A program made the position numbers and the translations under genes. The notes under the pieces were generated by a model. It saw nothing but the letters and a program-made list of their open reading frames with translations, was not told the origin of the DNA and made no database searches. A stretch of 64,000 nucleotides of DNA, from contig NZ_MAYU01000001.1 in assembly GCF_001685025.1 (NCBI RefSeq), forward strand, positions 1-64,000, read 5' to 3'. The DNA comes from Bacillus sp. FJAT-27225. GTDB lineage: Bacteria; Bacillota; Bacilli; Bacillales; Cytobacillaceae. Positions 45,238-53,576 of the stretch are shown piece by piece. Positions within the stretch are counted from its first letter, which is position 1; each line of letters starts with the position of its first letter.

Positions 45238-45272
45238 ACACTTCAACTAACCTTCATTGGAAGTTGAAGTGT
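45238..45272. terminator. Perfect hairpin after the serine hydrolase gene
   Basis: ACACTTCAACT and AGTTGAAGTGT form an 11-bp perfect stem. The T tail is poor on both strands, so a terminator function is uncertain. Confidence 0.45.
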
Positions 45273-45357
45273 AACATTTAACAATGGATTGGGAGTTTGG
45301 AATGAGTCAAAATGATTGAAAAACATGTTGAAACTGAACAGATGGCAGTGTTTTCTT

Positions 45358-45453
45358 ACTTCCATGGAAGGAACATTGGCCCTCAGCAGATTCTATAAGG
45401 ATAAGCGATATTTAGACATGGTAATCATTCTGATAAAAGCAATTCTTTTCTAA
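45358..45453 (+). pseudogene. C-terminal fragment of a TetR regulator
   Basis: Thirty-one codons read TSMEGTLALSRFYKDKRYLD and on to a stop. They parallel the C-terminus of the TetR protein at 38980 (STLEGSLALSRLYQDSTYLD). Only this tail remains. Confidence 0.75.
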
Positions 45454-45487
45454 TTCTTTTATTTATATTATTTTTTTTGAAAAACAA

Positions 45488-45503
45488 AAGACCGTTTGGT
45501 CTC
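45488..45503. promoter_or_regulatory. TetR operator copy 4 (before a decayed MFS gene)
   Basis: AAGACC and GGTCTC flank GTTT. It directly follows the TetR tail fragment and precedes the MFS remnant, preserving an old regulator-operator-transporter order. Confidence 0.7.
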
Positions 45504-45556
45504 TTTGGTGAAATGTTTAGCAAGCAAAAGAAGGGATGTATAGGCTCAGCTAATGG

Positions 45557-45718
45557 TGGGTTTCTTATTGGTTATATCGAATACTGGCTTAGCAAATGGC
45601 TTATGGTGTGTTAACACCTTTTATGCAAACCGACTTATATTGAATTAAAAAAAGCAGGACTATTAGCAATAACGATGCCGCTTGGGTTTTCTGGCATTTC
45701 TCCAGTAGTTAGTGTTTA
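45557..45718 (+). pseudogene. Decayed N-terminus of an MFS transporter
   Basis: In pieces and different frames the sequence reads FLLVISNTGLANGL, then PFMQTDL-like and KKAGLLAITMPLGFSGISPV. This resembles spans 1-2 of a drug exporter. Stops and frame changes interrupt it, and nothing follows after 45718. Confidence 0.5.
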
Positions 45719-45768
45719 AGGTTGTACTTGAAACGTAGAATGCACAAATTAGTAAAGGGAGATAGATG

Positions 45769-46197
45769 ATGGAGAACACGATTAAATTAAATGCCAATAT
45801 GGAAATTTCAGTCCCTCCTGTGGCAAAATTAATTGGATTTGAGCCAGTAGAAGTTAAGAATGGAGAGTCCGTATTTAAATTAACGACAGAGGAAGTTCAT
45901 TTCAATCCGATGGGAACTGTACATGGAGGTATTCTATGTGATTTGGCAGATGCAGCAATGGGAGTTGCATATGCTACATTGTTGAATGAACATGAAACTT
46001 TCACAACAGTCGAATTGAAAATCAACTACTTAAAACCCATATGGAAGACAACCATAAAAGCCCATGCTGTTGTAGTGAAAAAAGGAAGTACCATAGGTCT
46101 TATTGAATGCTCAATTTATGATGAAGATATGTCATTGGTTGCTAAAGCAAGTTCTACTTGTATGACTTTAAAAGGGAGAAATGCAAAGAACAGATAA
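45769..46197 (+). CDS. Hotdog-fold acyl-CoA thioesterase (PaaI/YneP-like)
   Basis: The 142-residue single-hotdog protein has FNPMGTVHGGILCDLADAAMG (His52-Gly-Gly and Asp61), the PaaI/HGG thioesterase signature, and the central strand TTVELKINYLKPI. It hydrolyses acyl-CoA or acyl thioesters as a tetramer. ATG 45769 is seven bases after AAAGGGAG. The ketoacyl synthase starts 30 bases after its stop, so the two form an operon. This fits release or editing of an acyl chain made or handled by the neighbour. Confidence 0.85.
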   Translation: MENTIKLNANMEISVPPVAKLIGFEPVEVKNGESVFKLTTEEVHFNPMGTVHGGILCDLADAAMGVAYATLLNEHETFTTVELKINYLKPIWKTTIKAHAVVVKKGSTIGLIECSIYDEDMSLVAKASSTCMTLKGRNAKNR

Positions 46198-46226
46198 TCT
46201 TTAGCTTTATTTTAGGAGGGATTTCA

Positions 46227-47456
46227 ATGACTCGTAGAGTTGTGATAACTGGATATGGTGCCGTTTCATGTTTAGGTAGTGATGTAGAAACTTTATGGAA
46301 TAATATAAAGGCTTCGAAATCAGGAATTAAAAAGGTTGAATTTGAGAGCTATGAAGGTATTAGTACTAAAATAGGTGGTTATGTCGAAGGATTTTTTCCT
46401 GAAAATTATTTTGATAAAAAAGAGTTAGGAAAGTATGACAAATTTGTTCAATATGCATATGCAGCATCAAAACAAGCATTGGATCAATCAAAATTAACAA
46501 TTGGGGATTTCGATGCTAATCGATGTGGAGTTTTCATTGGTTCGGGTATTGGTGGTATAGACACTGTACTAGAGAATCATAAAACACTTCTAGAAAAAGG
46601 ACCGAGAAAAGTTTCTCCTTTTATGGTACCTATGATGATTAGTAATATGGCGGTTGGAATCATTTCAATAAAAACAGGATTCAAAGGAACTAGTTTTGCT
46701 CCTGTTTCTGCATGTGCAACTGGAAATCATGCAATTGGAGAGGCGTTTTTGAACATACGTCATGGTTATTCAGATGCCATTTTAGCAGGTGGGGCAGAAG
46801 CACCAATTAATCCATTAGCCTATTCAGGTTTTTCAAGAATGCAAGCGATGTCAACAAATAATGATTTTCCAACAGCAGCTAGTAGACCTTTTGATAAAAA
46901 TCGTGATGGTTTCGTAATGTCTGAAGGAGCTGGAATTTTACTACTTGAAGAATATGAGCATGCAAAAAATAGAGGGGCAACTATTCTTGGAGAAATTATC
47001 GGATATGGGTCAACAACTGATGCTTATCATATTACTTCACCAGATTTTCAGGGTGCATTTAGAGCAATGAATCTCGCAATAGAAATGGCTGAAATTAATC
47101 ATGGTGATGTTGATTATATAAATGCTCATGGAACCAGCACTCCAGAAGGTGATAAATCGGAAACGAAAGCAATAAAAAGTGTATTCGGTGACCATGCATA
47201 TGCTCTAAAGGTTAGTTCGACAAAATCAATGACAGGTCATCTATTTGGTGCTGCTGGTGGGGTGGAAGCAATCATTACTATAAAAAGTATCTTGGAAAAT
47301 ATTGCACCTCCTACAATTAATTATGAACATTTCGATGAAGAATGTGATTTAGATTATGTACCAAACCACTCAGTGGATTGTAAGATAAATTATGCCCTTT
47401 CAAATGGTTTTGGTTTTGGAGGTCATAACGCTGTATTAGTATTTAAGAAGTTTTAA
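46227..47456 (+). CDS. Beta-ketoacyl-ACP synthase II-like (FabF family)
   Basis: The 409-residue condensing enzyme has the active-site Cys163 in SACATGNHAIG and two catalytic His residues in NAHGTSTPEGD and KSMTGHLFGAAGG; the complete C-H-H triad separates it from decarboxylating chain-length-factor variants. ATG 46227 follows AGGAGGG. The housekeeping fabF normally pairs with fabH, whereas this copy pairs with a thioesterase and lacks ACP, KR and DH neighbours. It is likely an accessory condensing enzyme extending an unusual acyl primer. It lies beside the TetR-controlled thiolase cluster, though no palindrome lies directly upstream of this pair. Confidence 0.85.
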   Translation: MTRRVVITGYGAVSCLGSDVETLWNNIKASKSGIKKVEFESYEGISTKIGGYVEGFFPENYFDKKELGKYDKFVQYAYAASKQALDQSKLTIGDFDANRCGVFIGSGIGGIDTVLENHKTLLEKGPRKVSPFMVPMMISNMAVGIISIKTGFKGTSFAPVSACATGNHAIGEAFLNIRHGYSDAILAGGAEAPINPLAYSGFSRMQAMSTNNDFPTAASRPFDKNRDGFVMSEGAGILLLEEYEHAKNRGATILGEIIGYGSTTDAYHITSPDFQGAFRAMNLAIEMAEINHGDVDYINAHGTSTPEGDKSETKAIKSVFGDHAYALKVSSTKSMTGHLFGAAGGVEAIITIKSILENIAPPTINYEHFDEECDLDYVPNHSVDCKINYALSNGFGFGGHNAVLVFKKF

Positions 47457-47751
47457 AATAAAGATTAAAATTTTGGAATTATATAAAAGTCCGGAACTCA
47501 CACAATAACGGAAATAACTGAATTCACTTTGATTTGAAAACCATTAGATGATTAATCATAAATACTATTTATCTTTCTCCGCACAACTAATTTATTTTGT
47601 TAAATGTTTACTTAAACTAAAGATCCTTTAGCTTATGAACATGGGCCGGTTAGGGAACTCTTTTATCTTATTGAACTAGGGGCAGTTTAGTGAAAGAAGG
47701 AAATTGTACCTTTCGAAGAGAAATATAGTACAAATCGGAGGATGGTTTTTA

Positions 47752-48324
47752 ATGATTGATAAAATATTTAGCGATTTTCCGAACTTAGAAACCGAAAGAC
47801 TTAAACTTAGAAAGATAACTTTAGATGATATAGAAGATATGTATTCATACTGTTCTAATGAGGAAGTGCCAAAGTACGCTTCTTGGAACGCTCACAATTC
47901 TTTAGAAGAAACAAAGGAGACAATTGAACGGGTAATAAATCAATGGGAAAATAAGAATTTGGTTCATTGGGGTATCGAATATAAAGAAAACAGAAAATTG
48001 ATTGGTACGATTGAATTTGTCATATGGGATACACAACATAAAGTAGCTGAAATCGGATATGCTCTATCCAAGGATTATTGGGGAATGGGATTTGCCACAG
48101 AAGCCGCAAGTGAAGTAATAAAGTTCGGCTTTAACAATATGAACTTAGTTCGTATTCAAGCAAGATGTTACTTAGAAAATATCGGTTCGGCACGCGTGAT
48201 GGAAAAGGCAAAGATGTCCTTTGAAGGAGTCATTAGAAAAGGACTGCTCGCCAAAGGAAAACATCAAGATTTAAAAATGTATTCAATAATAAGCGAAGAG
48301 TTTTTTCTCATTAATAAAAGATAG
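47752..48324 (+). CDS. RimJ/RimL-type GNAT N-acetyltransferase
   Basis: The 190-residue protein of the ribosomal-protein-acetylating subfamily shows LETERLKLRKITLDDIEDMY at the N-terminus, the YWGMGFATEA acetyl-CoA loop, and RIQARCYLENIGSARVMEKAKM near the C-terminus. ATG 47752 lies ten bases after GGAGG. In Bacillus similar proteins acetylate ribosomal or small-molecule amines; the target here is unknown. Single-gene unit. Confidence 0.85.
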   Translation: MIDKIFSDFPNLETERLKLRKITLDDIEDMYSYCSNEEVPKYASWNAHNSLEETKETIERVINQWENKNLVHWGIEYKENRKLIGTIEFVIWDTQHKVAEIGYALSKDYWGMGFATEAASEVIKFGFNNMNLVRIQARCYLENIGSARVMEKAKMSFEGVIRKGLLAKGKHQDLKMYSIISEEFFLINKR

Positions 48325-48489
48325 TTATTTCGAATCAATGATTTGTAAGAGCCAAAGTAAAGAAAATTAGTACAATAAGTAAGTAAATTCGATATAAATC
48401 TTAACGTCTAAATATTAATAAGAGGAGAATGTCTATGGGAACTAACGAAGTAAAAAGTTTAAACTAAAATAAGCTCGGGGGTCAAAAAT

Positions 48490-48987
48490 ATGAAACAATT
48501 AGGGACGCTATACTTTTTCTGTGGAAAAATGGGAGCTGGAAAATCAACTAAATCAAAACAATTGGCGATAGATAAACATGCGGTACTGTTGTCTGAGGAT
48601 GAATGGCTTTCATCTCTTTATCCCAATCAAATTGTTTCATTTGATGACTATCTAAAATTCTCTGTTCAGCTTAAACCATTGGTGAAAAAGCATGTCCAAA
48701 ACATATTAAGTGTCGGTACAGATGTAGTGATGGATTTTCCAGCTAACACTCAGAAACTGCGAAAGTGGTTTTTGGATATCGCGTCAGAGGTCAATGCAAG
48801 CCATCAACTAATTTTCCTTAATTTAAATAACGAGCAATGCTTACGTCAAATTGCACAAAGGCGTAAAGAACAACCTGAAAGAGCAGCTTTTGACACGGAA
48901 GCGGTGTTTATACATGTTACTAAATTTTTTGAAGCACCAGAGGCATCCGAGGGTTTAAATATTTTAGAGTTTAGCGGAAAAGAATAA
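48490..48987 (+). CDS. P-loop kinase/ATPase (zeta-toxin-like or Cpt-like)
   Basis: The 165-residue protein has Walker A GKMGAGKST (residues 12-20) and a small-kinase topology: DVVMDFPANTQKLRKW is a Walker-B-like strand and RQIAQRRKEQPE is a lid with arginines. It resembles AAA-33-type nucleotide/antibiotic kinases. No antitoxin gene is next to it, so a toxin role is not supported. It starts at an ATG after CGGGGG. Confidence 0.75.
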   Translation: MKQLGTLYFFCGKMGAGKSTKSKQLAIDKHAVLLSEDEWLSSLYPNQIVSFDDYLKFSVQLKPLVKKHVQNILSVGTDVVMDFPANTQKLRKWFLDIASEVNASHQLIFLNLNNEQCLRQIAQRRKEQPERAAFDTEAVFIHVTKFFEAPEASEGLNILEFSGKE

Positions 48988-49123
48988 CAAGGAGTTCAAT
49001 GAATCGTGTGTATAGAGTACCTTTTTTTCTGGGAGGTGCTCTATATGATATAAAATGAAATGTGTGAGTAAGAAAAGTTTCAATGTATATATGTTAAAAT
49101 CGATGTAACTTTGCGAAGTGGTA

Positions 49124-49180
49124 CACTTAAACTATCGGGTGCTTTACTTCAATAATGGAGTAAAGCTTTTATTTTGTTCA
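49124..49180 (+). repeat. Variant of the dispersed repeat with a different hairpin; also terminator-like
   Basis: The flank ACTTAAACTATCGGGTGC matches the family, but the stem is GCTTTACT (49141-49148) with AGTAAAGC (49159-49166). TTTTATTTTGTTCAA follows. The arms differ from other copies yet still pair. The rest of 48988-49354 contains only a possible 19-codon frame at 48999 with a GGAG site. Confidence 0.55.
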
Positions 49181-49226
49181 AGTATAGGGGCGGTATTCCT
49201 GTAATAAACTTTAGTTTGTGAAAAAA

Positions 49227-49303
49227 GTGTACTTAATCGAACGAGTGCATTGGATCAAGAAGGATTAACCGCCTTTTTGTTGAAGTCCTTATTAAACAAA
49301 CGG
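49227..49303 (+). repeat. Dispersed hairpin repeat copy
   Basis: The order is TGTACTTAATCGAACGAGTGC, a core AAGAAGGATTAACCGC, a T run, GTTGAAGTCCTTATTAAAC and AAACGG. It lies just before the Nudix gene. Confidence 0.75.
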
Positions 49304-49354
49304 TACCGGATAATTAATGAATTTCTGATTCAAAATTTATTTTCGGGGGCAAAA

Positions 49355-50098
49355 ATGAAACCGATTCAATTGATAGAACTAACAAAGGATGTAGAAATTC
49401 TTTATTCTAATACGATTGTCGAATTATCCTCAAAACGAAGGAAAGAAGTAGAAGATTTTTGGGAAGAAATTAACCAACAAAACGCATTTCATAGGGGAGA
49501 AGTTTTTAATGTTCAAAGTATTATTGAAGAGCAGAACTCGTACAAGATAGTGATTAACTGTACCGATTATGCTCACTATTTACATACTGTTAGAAACCGT
49601 ATTACAGATGATGAAGGGTGTAAAGTTGTATTTGGAGCTGGATTAGTTGAAACAAATGATTCAAAATTTGTCTTTGGTGAAATGGGTAATCATACGGCGT
49701 ACCCTGGAAGGTTTCAGTGTGTGGGTGGTGGGTTGAGTTGGAATGATAAGAAAGATGATTATTTCGATCTTAAAGAAAATGTTTTACGTGAACTTGCTGA
49801 AGAGTTAGGGATTTATGAAGCTAATAAGATTGAAAAGTGTACACCAGTTTTTATTAAAACAGGTGGAACATTTGATTTCATAGTAGTTCTGTATCACATT
49901 AAATTAAAAATAACCTCCTATGAATTAATTGAAAGCTATAAACATTTTACAGAAGAACTTCTGCTAAAAGGTGAAAAACCTGAATTTCAAAGTGTGGTTT
50001 ATTTGGAGAATAATATAGATTCAGTATCCAATTTTTTTGACGGCAAAAGGTATTGCGAAGAATATTTACAACCATATTTAGAACAAATGGCTCGTTAG
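49355..50098 (+). CDS. Nudix-domain hydrolase with N-terminal extension
   Basis: The 247-residue protein has an N-terminal region of about 95 residues and then a Nudix domain. GRFQCVGGGLSWNDKKDDYF leads into LKENVLRELAEELGI, an R-E-L-x-E-E-L-G box with an insertion between the first Gly and the helix, as in larger eukaryote-like Nudix enzymes. The ATG at 49355 is five bases after GGGGG; the upstream continuation of the frame is repeat sequence. The substrate is unknown. Confidence 0.75.
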   Translation: MKPIQLIELTKDVEILYSNTIVELSSKRRKEVEDFWEEINQQNAFHRGEVFNVQSIIEEQNSYKIVINCTDYAHYLHTVRNRITDDEGCKVVFGAGLVETNDSKFVFGEMGNHTAYPGRFQCVGGGLSWNDKKDDYFDLKENVLRELAEELGIYEANKIEKCTPVFIKTGGTFDFIVVLYHIKLKITSYELIESYKHFTEELLLKGEKPEFQSVVYLENNIDSVSNFFDGKRYCEEYLQPYLEQMAR

Positions 50099-50128
50099 AA
50101 AAATCGTATTAACAGGGCAGTTTTCTTT

Positions 50129-50175
50129 TGCGTTGTCCAGGAAGGATTAACGCCTTTTGTTGAATTCCTCATCAT
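50129..50175 (+). repeat. Dispersed hairpin repeat copy (right half diverged)
   Basis: TGCGTTGTCCAGGAAGGATTAACGCC has the conserved first hairpin and TTTTGTTGAATTCCT follows. The end differs from the family. Confidence 0.65.
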
Positions 50176-50324
50176 TTATGATGCAGGTTGGCATAACAAG
50201 GAAATTTCTGAAGGAAATAGAATTAAGTCAGTGGTATTGAAATAATCCGACATATTTGTGCAGGAAATGTCGGGTAAACAAATACCTTTTCTTGTAAAAT
50301 TTAATAAGTAGAAGGAGAGGAGTA

Positions 50325-51170
50325 ATGGATTGGATAGATAGAATGAATAGTGCTTTGGATTACATTGAAAACAATCTGGAGGAGGATATAAATTATAAAA
50401 AAATTGCACAAGTAGCTCATAGTTCCGAGTATCATTTTTCAAGGATGTTTTCATCTATTTCTGGAATATCCCTATCTGAATATATCAGACGGAGACGCTT
50501 AACCCTTGCTGCATTTGATATTCAAAAAAGTGACATCCGAATTATAGACGTAGCCTTAAAATATGGCTATGAGTCCCCTGATTCTTTTTCCCGTGCTTTT
50601 CAAAAGACGCATGGAGTTAAACCTTCCGAAGCTCGTAACCAAGGGGTAAAATTAAAAGCCTTTCCTAGAATTTCCTTTCAAATTTCGATAAAAGGGGATA
50701 CCGAAATGGAGTATCGAATTGAGAATCTTGATTTTGATCTAAAAGTTGCAGGTAAAGGTAAGGCAGTCAAAACGAGTAGAGCCTTTAAAACAATTCCCAC
50801 GCTTTGGAGTAGTGCCAAAAAAGATGGATTTATGCAACAATTGATTGATATGTCCTGGGAAGAACCAAAATGCACACTTGAAAGTCTTTTGGGCGTTTGT
50901 GGAAAAGAGGCAGCCATTATGGATGAAGAATTTACATATTTTATGGGTGTCAGATATAATAAAGAGATTCCAAGTGATATGGAAATACTCTCTATAACTC
51001 ACAGGACCTGGGCTGTATTTCCAGGTATAGTGAATGCTTGGAAACGATTATACACAGAATGGGTTCCGACTTCTGGATATGAACTGGCGGATATACCTTG
51101 TATCGAATGTTATTATCCACCCAAGCATAAACCAAGAAACGAACTTTGGGTGCCCGTAATTCCAAAATAA
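50325..51170 (+). CDS. AraC-family regulator with GyrI-like effector domain
   Basis: The 281-residue protein has two AraC-type HTH motifs in residues 5-105 (IAQVAHSSEYHFSRMFSSISG and VALKYGYESPDSFSRAFQKTHGVKPSEAR). A C-terminal GyrI-like effector domain (about 125-281) ends in CIECYYPPKHKPRNELWVPV, where the conserved Glu lines the ligand pocket. This Rob/SoxS-like layout often senses cationic drugs and activates efflux genes. It starts at an ATG after AGAAGGAGAGGAG. No obvious target lies beside it. Confidence 0.9.
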   Translation: MDWIDRMNSALDYIENNLEEDINYKKIAQVAHSSEYHFSRMFSSISGISLSEYIRRRRLTLAAFDIQKSDIRIIDVALKYGYESPDSFSRAFQKTHGVKPSEARNQGVKLKAFPRISFQISIKGDTEMEYRIENLDFDLKVAGKGKAVKTSRAFKTIPTLWSSAKKDGFMQQLIDMSWEEPKCTLESLLGVCGKEAAIMDEEFTYFMGVRYNKEIPSDMEILSITHRTWAVFPGIVNAWKRLYTEWVPTSGYELADIPCIECYYPPKHKPRNELWVPVIPK

Positions 51171-51225
51171 GTTTTATTCTCCTTTTTTACAAAACTTAAA
51201 TTAGAATATCGATTGTAAAAAATTA

Positions 51226-51300
51226 TACTTAAACAAACAGGTGCGTTGATCAAGCAGGATTAACGCATTTTTTGTTGAACTCCTTATTGAACAAACGTGG
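51226..51300 (+). repeat. Dispersed hairpin repeat, well-preserved reference copy
   Basis: The order is TACTTAAACAAACAGGTGCG, then a stem with TGCGTT and AACGCA, a T6 run, and a second hairpin with TTTGTTGAA and TTGAACAAA (one mismatch) around CTCCTTA, ending AAACGTGG. The first hairpin plus T run has the form of an intrinsic terminator. Confidence 0.8.
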
Positions 51301-51393
51301 AAAAGCACATTATTGAAAAATGCTTGTAGTGAATGTGCTTAAACAAACCGTTTAGTTTAGTTGAATATAATGTTAGAGATAAATTATATATAG

Positions 51394-51429
51394 AGCAGCT
51401 CAAAATCTAAAAACTGAGCTGCTTTTTTT
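51394..51429 (+). terminator. Strong terminator
   Basis: GCAGCTCA (51395-51402) pairs perfectly with TGAGCTGC (51415-51422) and seven T residues follow. It lies between the AraC gene and the DUF3139 gene. Confidence 0.9.
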
Positions 51430-51512
51430 GCAATGTTATTGGAAAATCATGGTGACAAAAAGTTGTATAAGGTGTAAAATTACACTATAAATTCATTTTT
51501 GGGGGTGATAAA

Positions 51513-51830
51513 TTGAAAAAATTCTTAACGATTTTATTGGGTTTAGTAGGTGTGATAGTTATCGTTATTGGTTATGTTCAATATAAATTGATTTCTACCG
51601 AAAAGGCAGTTTTTGAATATTTAACGGTTAACAAAAACCTTCCAGAGGAAACCATAACGATACAACCTTTTATAGCGAATTTATCAGGTGATAAAAATTG
51701 GATGGTTTCTGTTACGATTAAAGGAGATTCCTATACATACTATTACTTCTTGAACGGTCAAAACAAAATAGTTTTGGAATCTGTGGACAAGAATGGTGAA
51801 GGAGATGTTCTAAACCAAATAATGAATTAA
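51513..51830 (+). CDS. DUF3139-like membrane-anchored small protein
   Basis: The 105-residue protein has one N-terminal membrane helix (LTILLGLVGVIVIVIGYVQY) and an extracytoplasmic domain of the DUF3139 type (EKAVFEYLTVNKNLPEETI, then YTYYYFL). TTG 51513 lies behind GGGGGTG. DUF3139 proteins are common, often multicopy, in Bacillus, and their function is unknown. Confidence 0.7.
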   Translation: MKKFLTILLGLVGVIVIVIGYVQYKLISTEKAVFEYLTVNKNLPEETITIQPFIANLSGDKNWMVSVTIKGDSYTYYYFLNGQNKIVLESVDKNGEGDVLNQIMN

Positions 51831-52028
51831 AAGTTCTTATTCGACGGAGAATAGTTGAATACCAAGATGTTGTAAAGTGAAGGAATACTAGGTGTATTGA
51901 AATCCAATACTACAAGTCCGCATAACGTTTTCCTTATTGCAATAATCAGTGGGCTTATCCAATAAGGATAAAATCCACTTTTTCTTACTCGAACGGAATC
52001 TAGATTAAGTTTCTGTGTACCTTGAGAC

Positions 52029-52655
52029 CTACGTGCAATTTCCACGTAAAATGCTATAGAGGCCTCTCTGATAGAAAGGATACATATCATTCAGCTCCAT
52101 AATATGAGTTTGAATTGGGACACCATACATTAAAGCAAGTAATTGAACGACAACGTCAGTGTATCTGGAGGAGTGGATGGACGGTATCTCCGAGAGATAG
52201 TAGATAAATACCTCTTGCAAGTTCAGGGGCTTGACCTTTTGCTCGAATGCTTTTGCATTAAATAAGTAATATTCATAAGATGAAAGCTCGATGGCGGCAG
52301 GTTTCTCAGTGAGCTTACTATAATAATGGATGAGGGAAACCATGATTTTTTTGCCAGGTATAAAATCTTCGCAAATCGTTTGAAAAACGTGATACAAACC
52401 TTCCTCTCCCGAATAACGTTTGCAGTGGGTGTCAAAGCTTCTGTCATAAAGCCATTTTCGTACAAAATAGTCCAGCACTTGTTCCTTGTAATGGAAGTAG
52501 TTAAAAAACGTTACTTTGGTCGTATTGACGTTCGTACACAATTCATCAACGGTAATGTCATTTAGATTTTTAAATTCCAGAAGCTTTATCATTTCTTCAA
52601 GTATCGATACTTTCAAAAGTGCAGCCTTTTTTTCCCTAACCCCAAAATGTTCCAC
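52029..52655 (-). CDS. TetR/AcrR-family regulator
   Basis: The 208-residue regulator has the N-terminal HTH (LEFKNLNDITVDELCTNVNTTKVTFFNYFHYKEQVL, about 25-60); the F-F-N-Y-F recognition turn is typical. The GTG start (site AGAAGGAA) lies 20 bases inside the end of the upstream membrane-protein gene, so the two are translationally coupled. A perfect palindrome at 53281 sits before the first gene and is the likely operator, giving an autoregulated two-gene operon. Confidence 0.85.
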   Translation of the reverse strand: MEHFGVREKKAALLKVSILEEMIKLLEFKNLNDITVDELCTNVNTTKVTFFNYFHYKEQVLDYFVRKWLYDRSFDTHCKRYSGEEGLYHVFQTICEDFIPGKKIMVSLIHYYSKLTEKPAAIELSSYEYYLFNAKAFEQKVKPLNLQEVFIYYLSEIPSIHSSRYTDVVVQLLALMYGVPIQTHIMELNDMYPFYQRGLYSILRGNCT

Positions 52656-53244
52656 GAATAGATTCCTTCTTTCTCTGTTTTCTTATCCAGGACACACAGC
52701 TTAAGATAAAAATTATGATGGCCAGACTATAAAAAAGTGAAGTAGCCATGCTCTTTGTAATCGTAAAAGCACTTCCCGCATTTACAATACCTCTGGGAAC
52801 CGCCGATTGATAGGTAAGCATTACGAATATCAAGATGTTTTCCAGGTAATCACAGATCATGGCAATCAATGGGAGGGACAATACAATTTTTGAAAAAGAG
52901 GAATGGCTCGTTGGAGCTGATTTCCCGGTCAACTTATGGGAAAAGCGGATAAGCAAACCGAACAAACACAATCCGGCCAGGCAGTTTAGCAACGGAAAGA
53001 AAAAATCCAGCGGTAATTGCACATGCGTATACACGTTATACCCTTCCTCAGACAGCCGGGATAGAAATTTAACCGCATACGTAAAACTATAGCCCAACGG
53101 CTTAACATCAAATATCATTAAGCCGCCAGCTTCCTTAACAATCCTAGGGATGGAATACGTCTGCATGAACAGGTAAATGGCTTGTGAACTAATTAAAAAC
53201 ATAAGCCACATCTTAATAGTTACGCCTTCGAGTTTACGGATCAA
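52636..53244 (-). CDS. Four-span membrane protein co-transcribed with TetR
   Basis: The 202-residue protein has spans near 12-30, 82-102, 122-142 and 170-190, with an extracytoplasmic loop IFDVKPLGYSFTYAVKFLSRLSEEGYNVYTHVQLPLDFFFP between spans 1 and 2. The loop pattern (D-x-x-P-x-G-Y-S and QLP-x-D-x-x-x-P) recurs in unnamed Bacillus membrane proteins paired with TetR regulators. TTG 53244 is seven bases after GAGGAGG. The function is unknown; it may be the regulated target itself. Confidence 0.7.
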   Translation of the reverse strand: MIRKLEGVTIKMWLMFLISSQAIYLFMQTYSIPRIVKEAGGLMIFDVKPLGYSFTYAVKFLSRLSEEGYNVYTHVQLPLDFFFPLLNCLAGLCLFGLLIRFSHKLTGKSAPTSHSSFSKIVLSLPLIAMICDYLENILIFVMLTYQSAVPRGIVNAGSAFTITKSMATSLFYSLAIIIFILSCVSWIRKQRKKESIRGTFWG

Positions 53245-53280
53245 GGAAGTACCTCCTCAACATATTTTTACCCAAGTAAA

Positions 53281-53302
53281 TTAATTAACTGGAGTTAATT
53301 AA
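53281..53302. promoter_or_regulatory. Operator of the TetR/membrane-protein operon
   Basis: A perfect 10-bp inverted repeat (TTAATTAACT and AGTTAATTAA) has GG between the arms, 37 bases before the TTG start of the membrane-protein gene. The position fits a repressor site over the promoter. Confidence 0.7.
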
Positions 53303-53456
53303 ATTTTATGATGAGGATGATTCCTTGTCACCATGTTCTGTTCGGCAAATAACGACATGAGAGGTATTACAATAGAAAGGTGGTCCGATTTTAGTGAAAA
53401 ATAATAGGAGAGCTTGCTAGCGCCATACTTTTTATCACCAGGTACGGAGTTTCTTC

Positions 53457-53485
53457 AAAAAAAGTGTCCTGAAAATTCAGGACAC
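53457..53485 (-). terminator. Terminator (minus strand)
   Basis: GTGTCCTGAA and TTCAGGACAC form a perfect 10-bp stem with a 2-nt spacer. On the minus strand a long T run follows. It lies downstream of the fragment at 53577. Confidence 0.85.
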
Positions 53486-53576
53486 CTTCTATCCATGAAA
53501 ACGCATTGCTTTTCTTCGTTAATTCCAGATTGCTAGTTCCTCAGTTTACCATTAATCAATAATTCCTTAATACCGA

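Noticed and set aside
48435-48467. Ten-codon frame with a GAGGAG site before the P-loop kinase
   Set aside because: Too short to evaluate, not overlapping the kinase start and without attenuator structure.
48490-48987. Zeta-type toxin of a toxin-antitoxin pair
   Set aside because: No small antitoxin gene is adjacent and the protein is equally like metabolite or antibiotic kinases.
48999-49058. 19-codon frame with a GGAG site after the kinase gene
   Set aside because: It coincides with an imperfect hairpin (TAGAG...CTCTA) and has no recognisable relatives.
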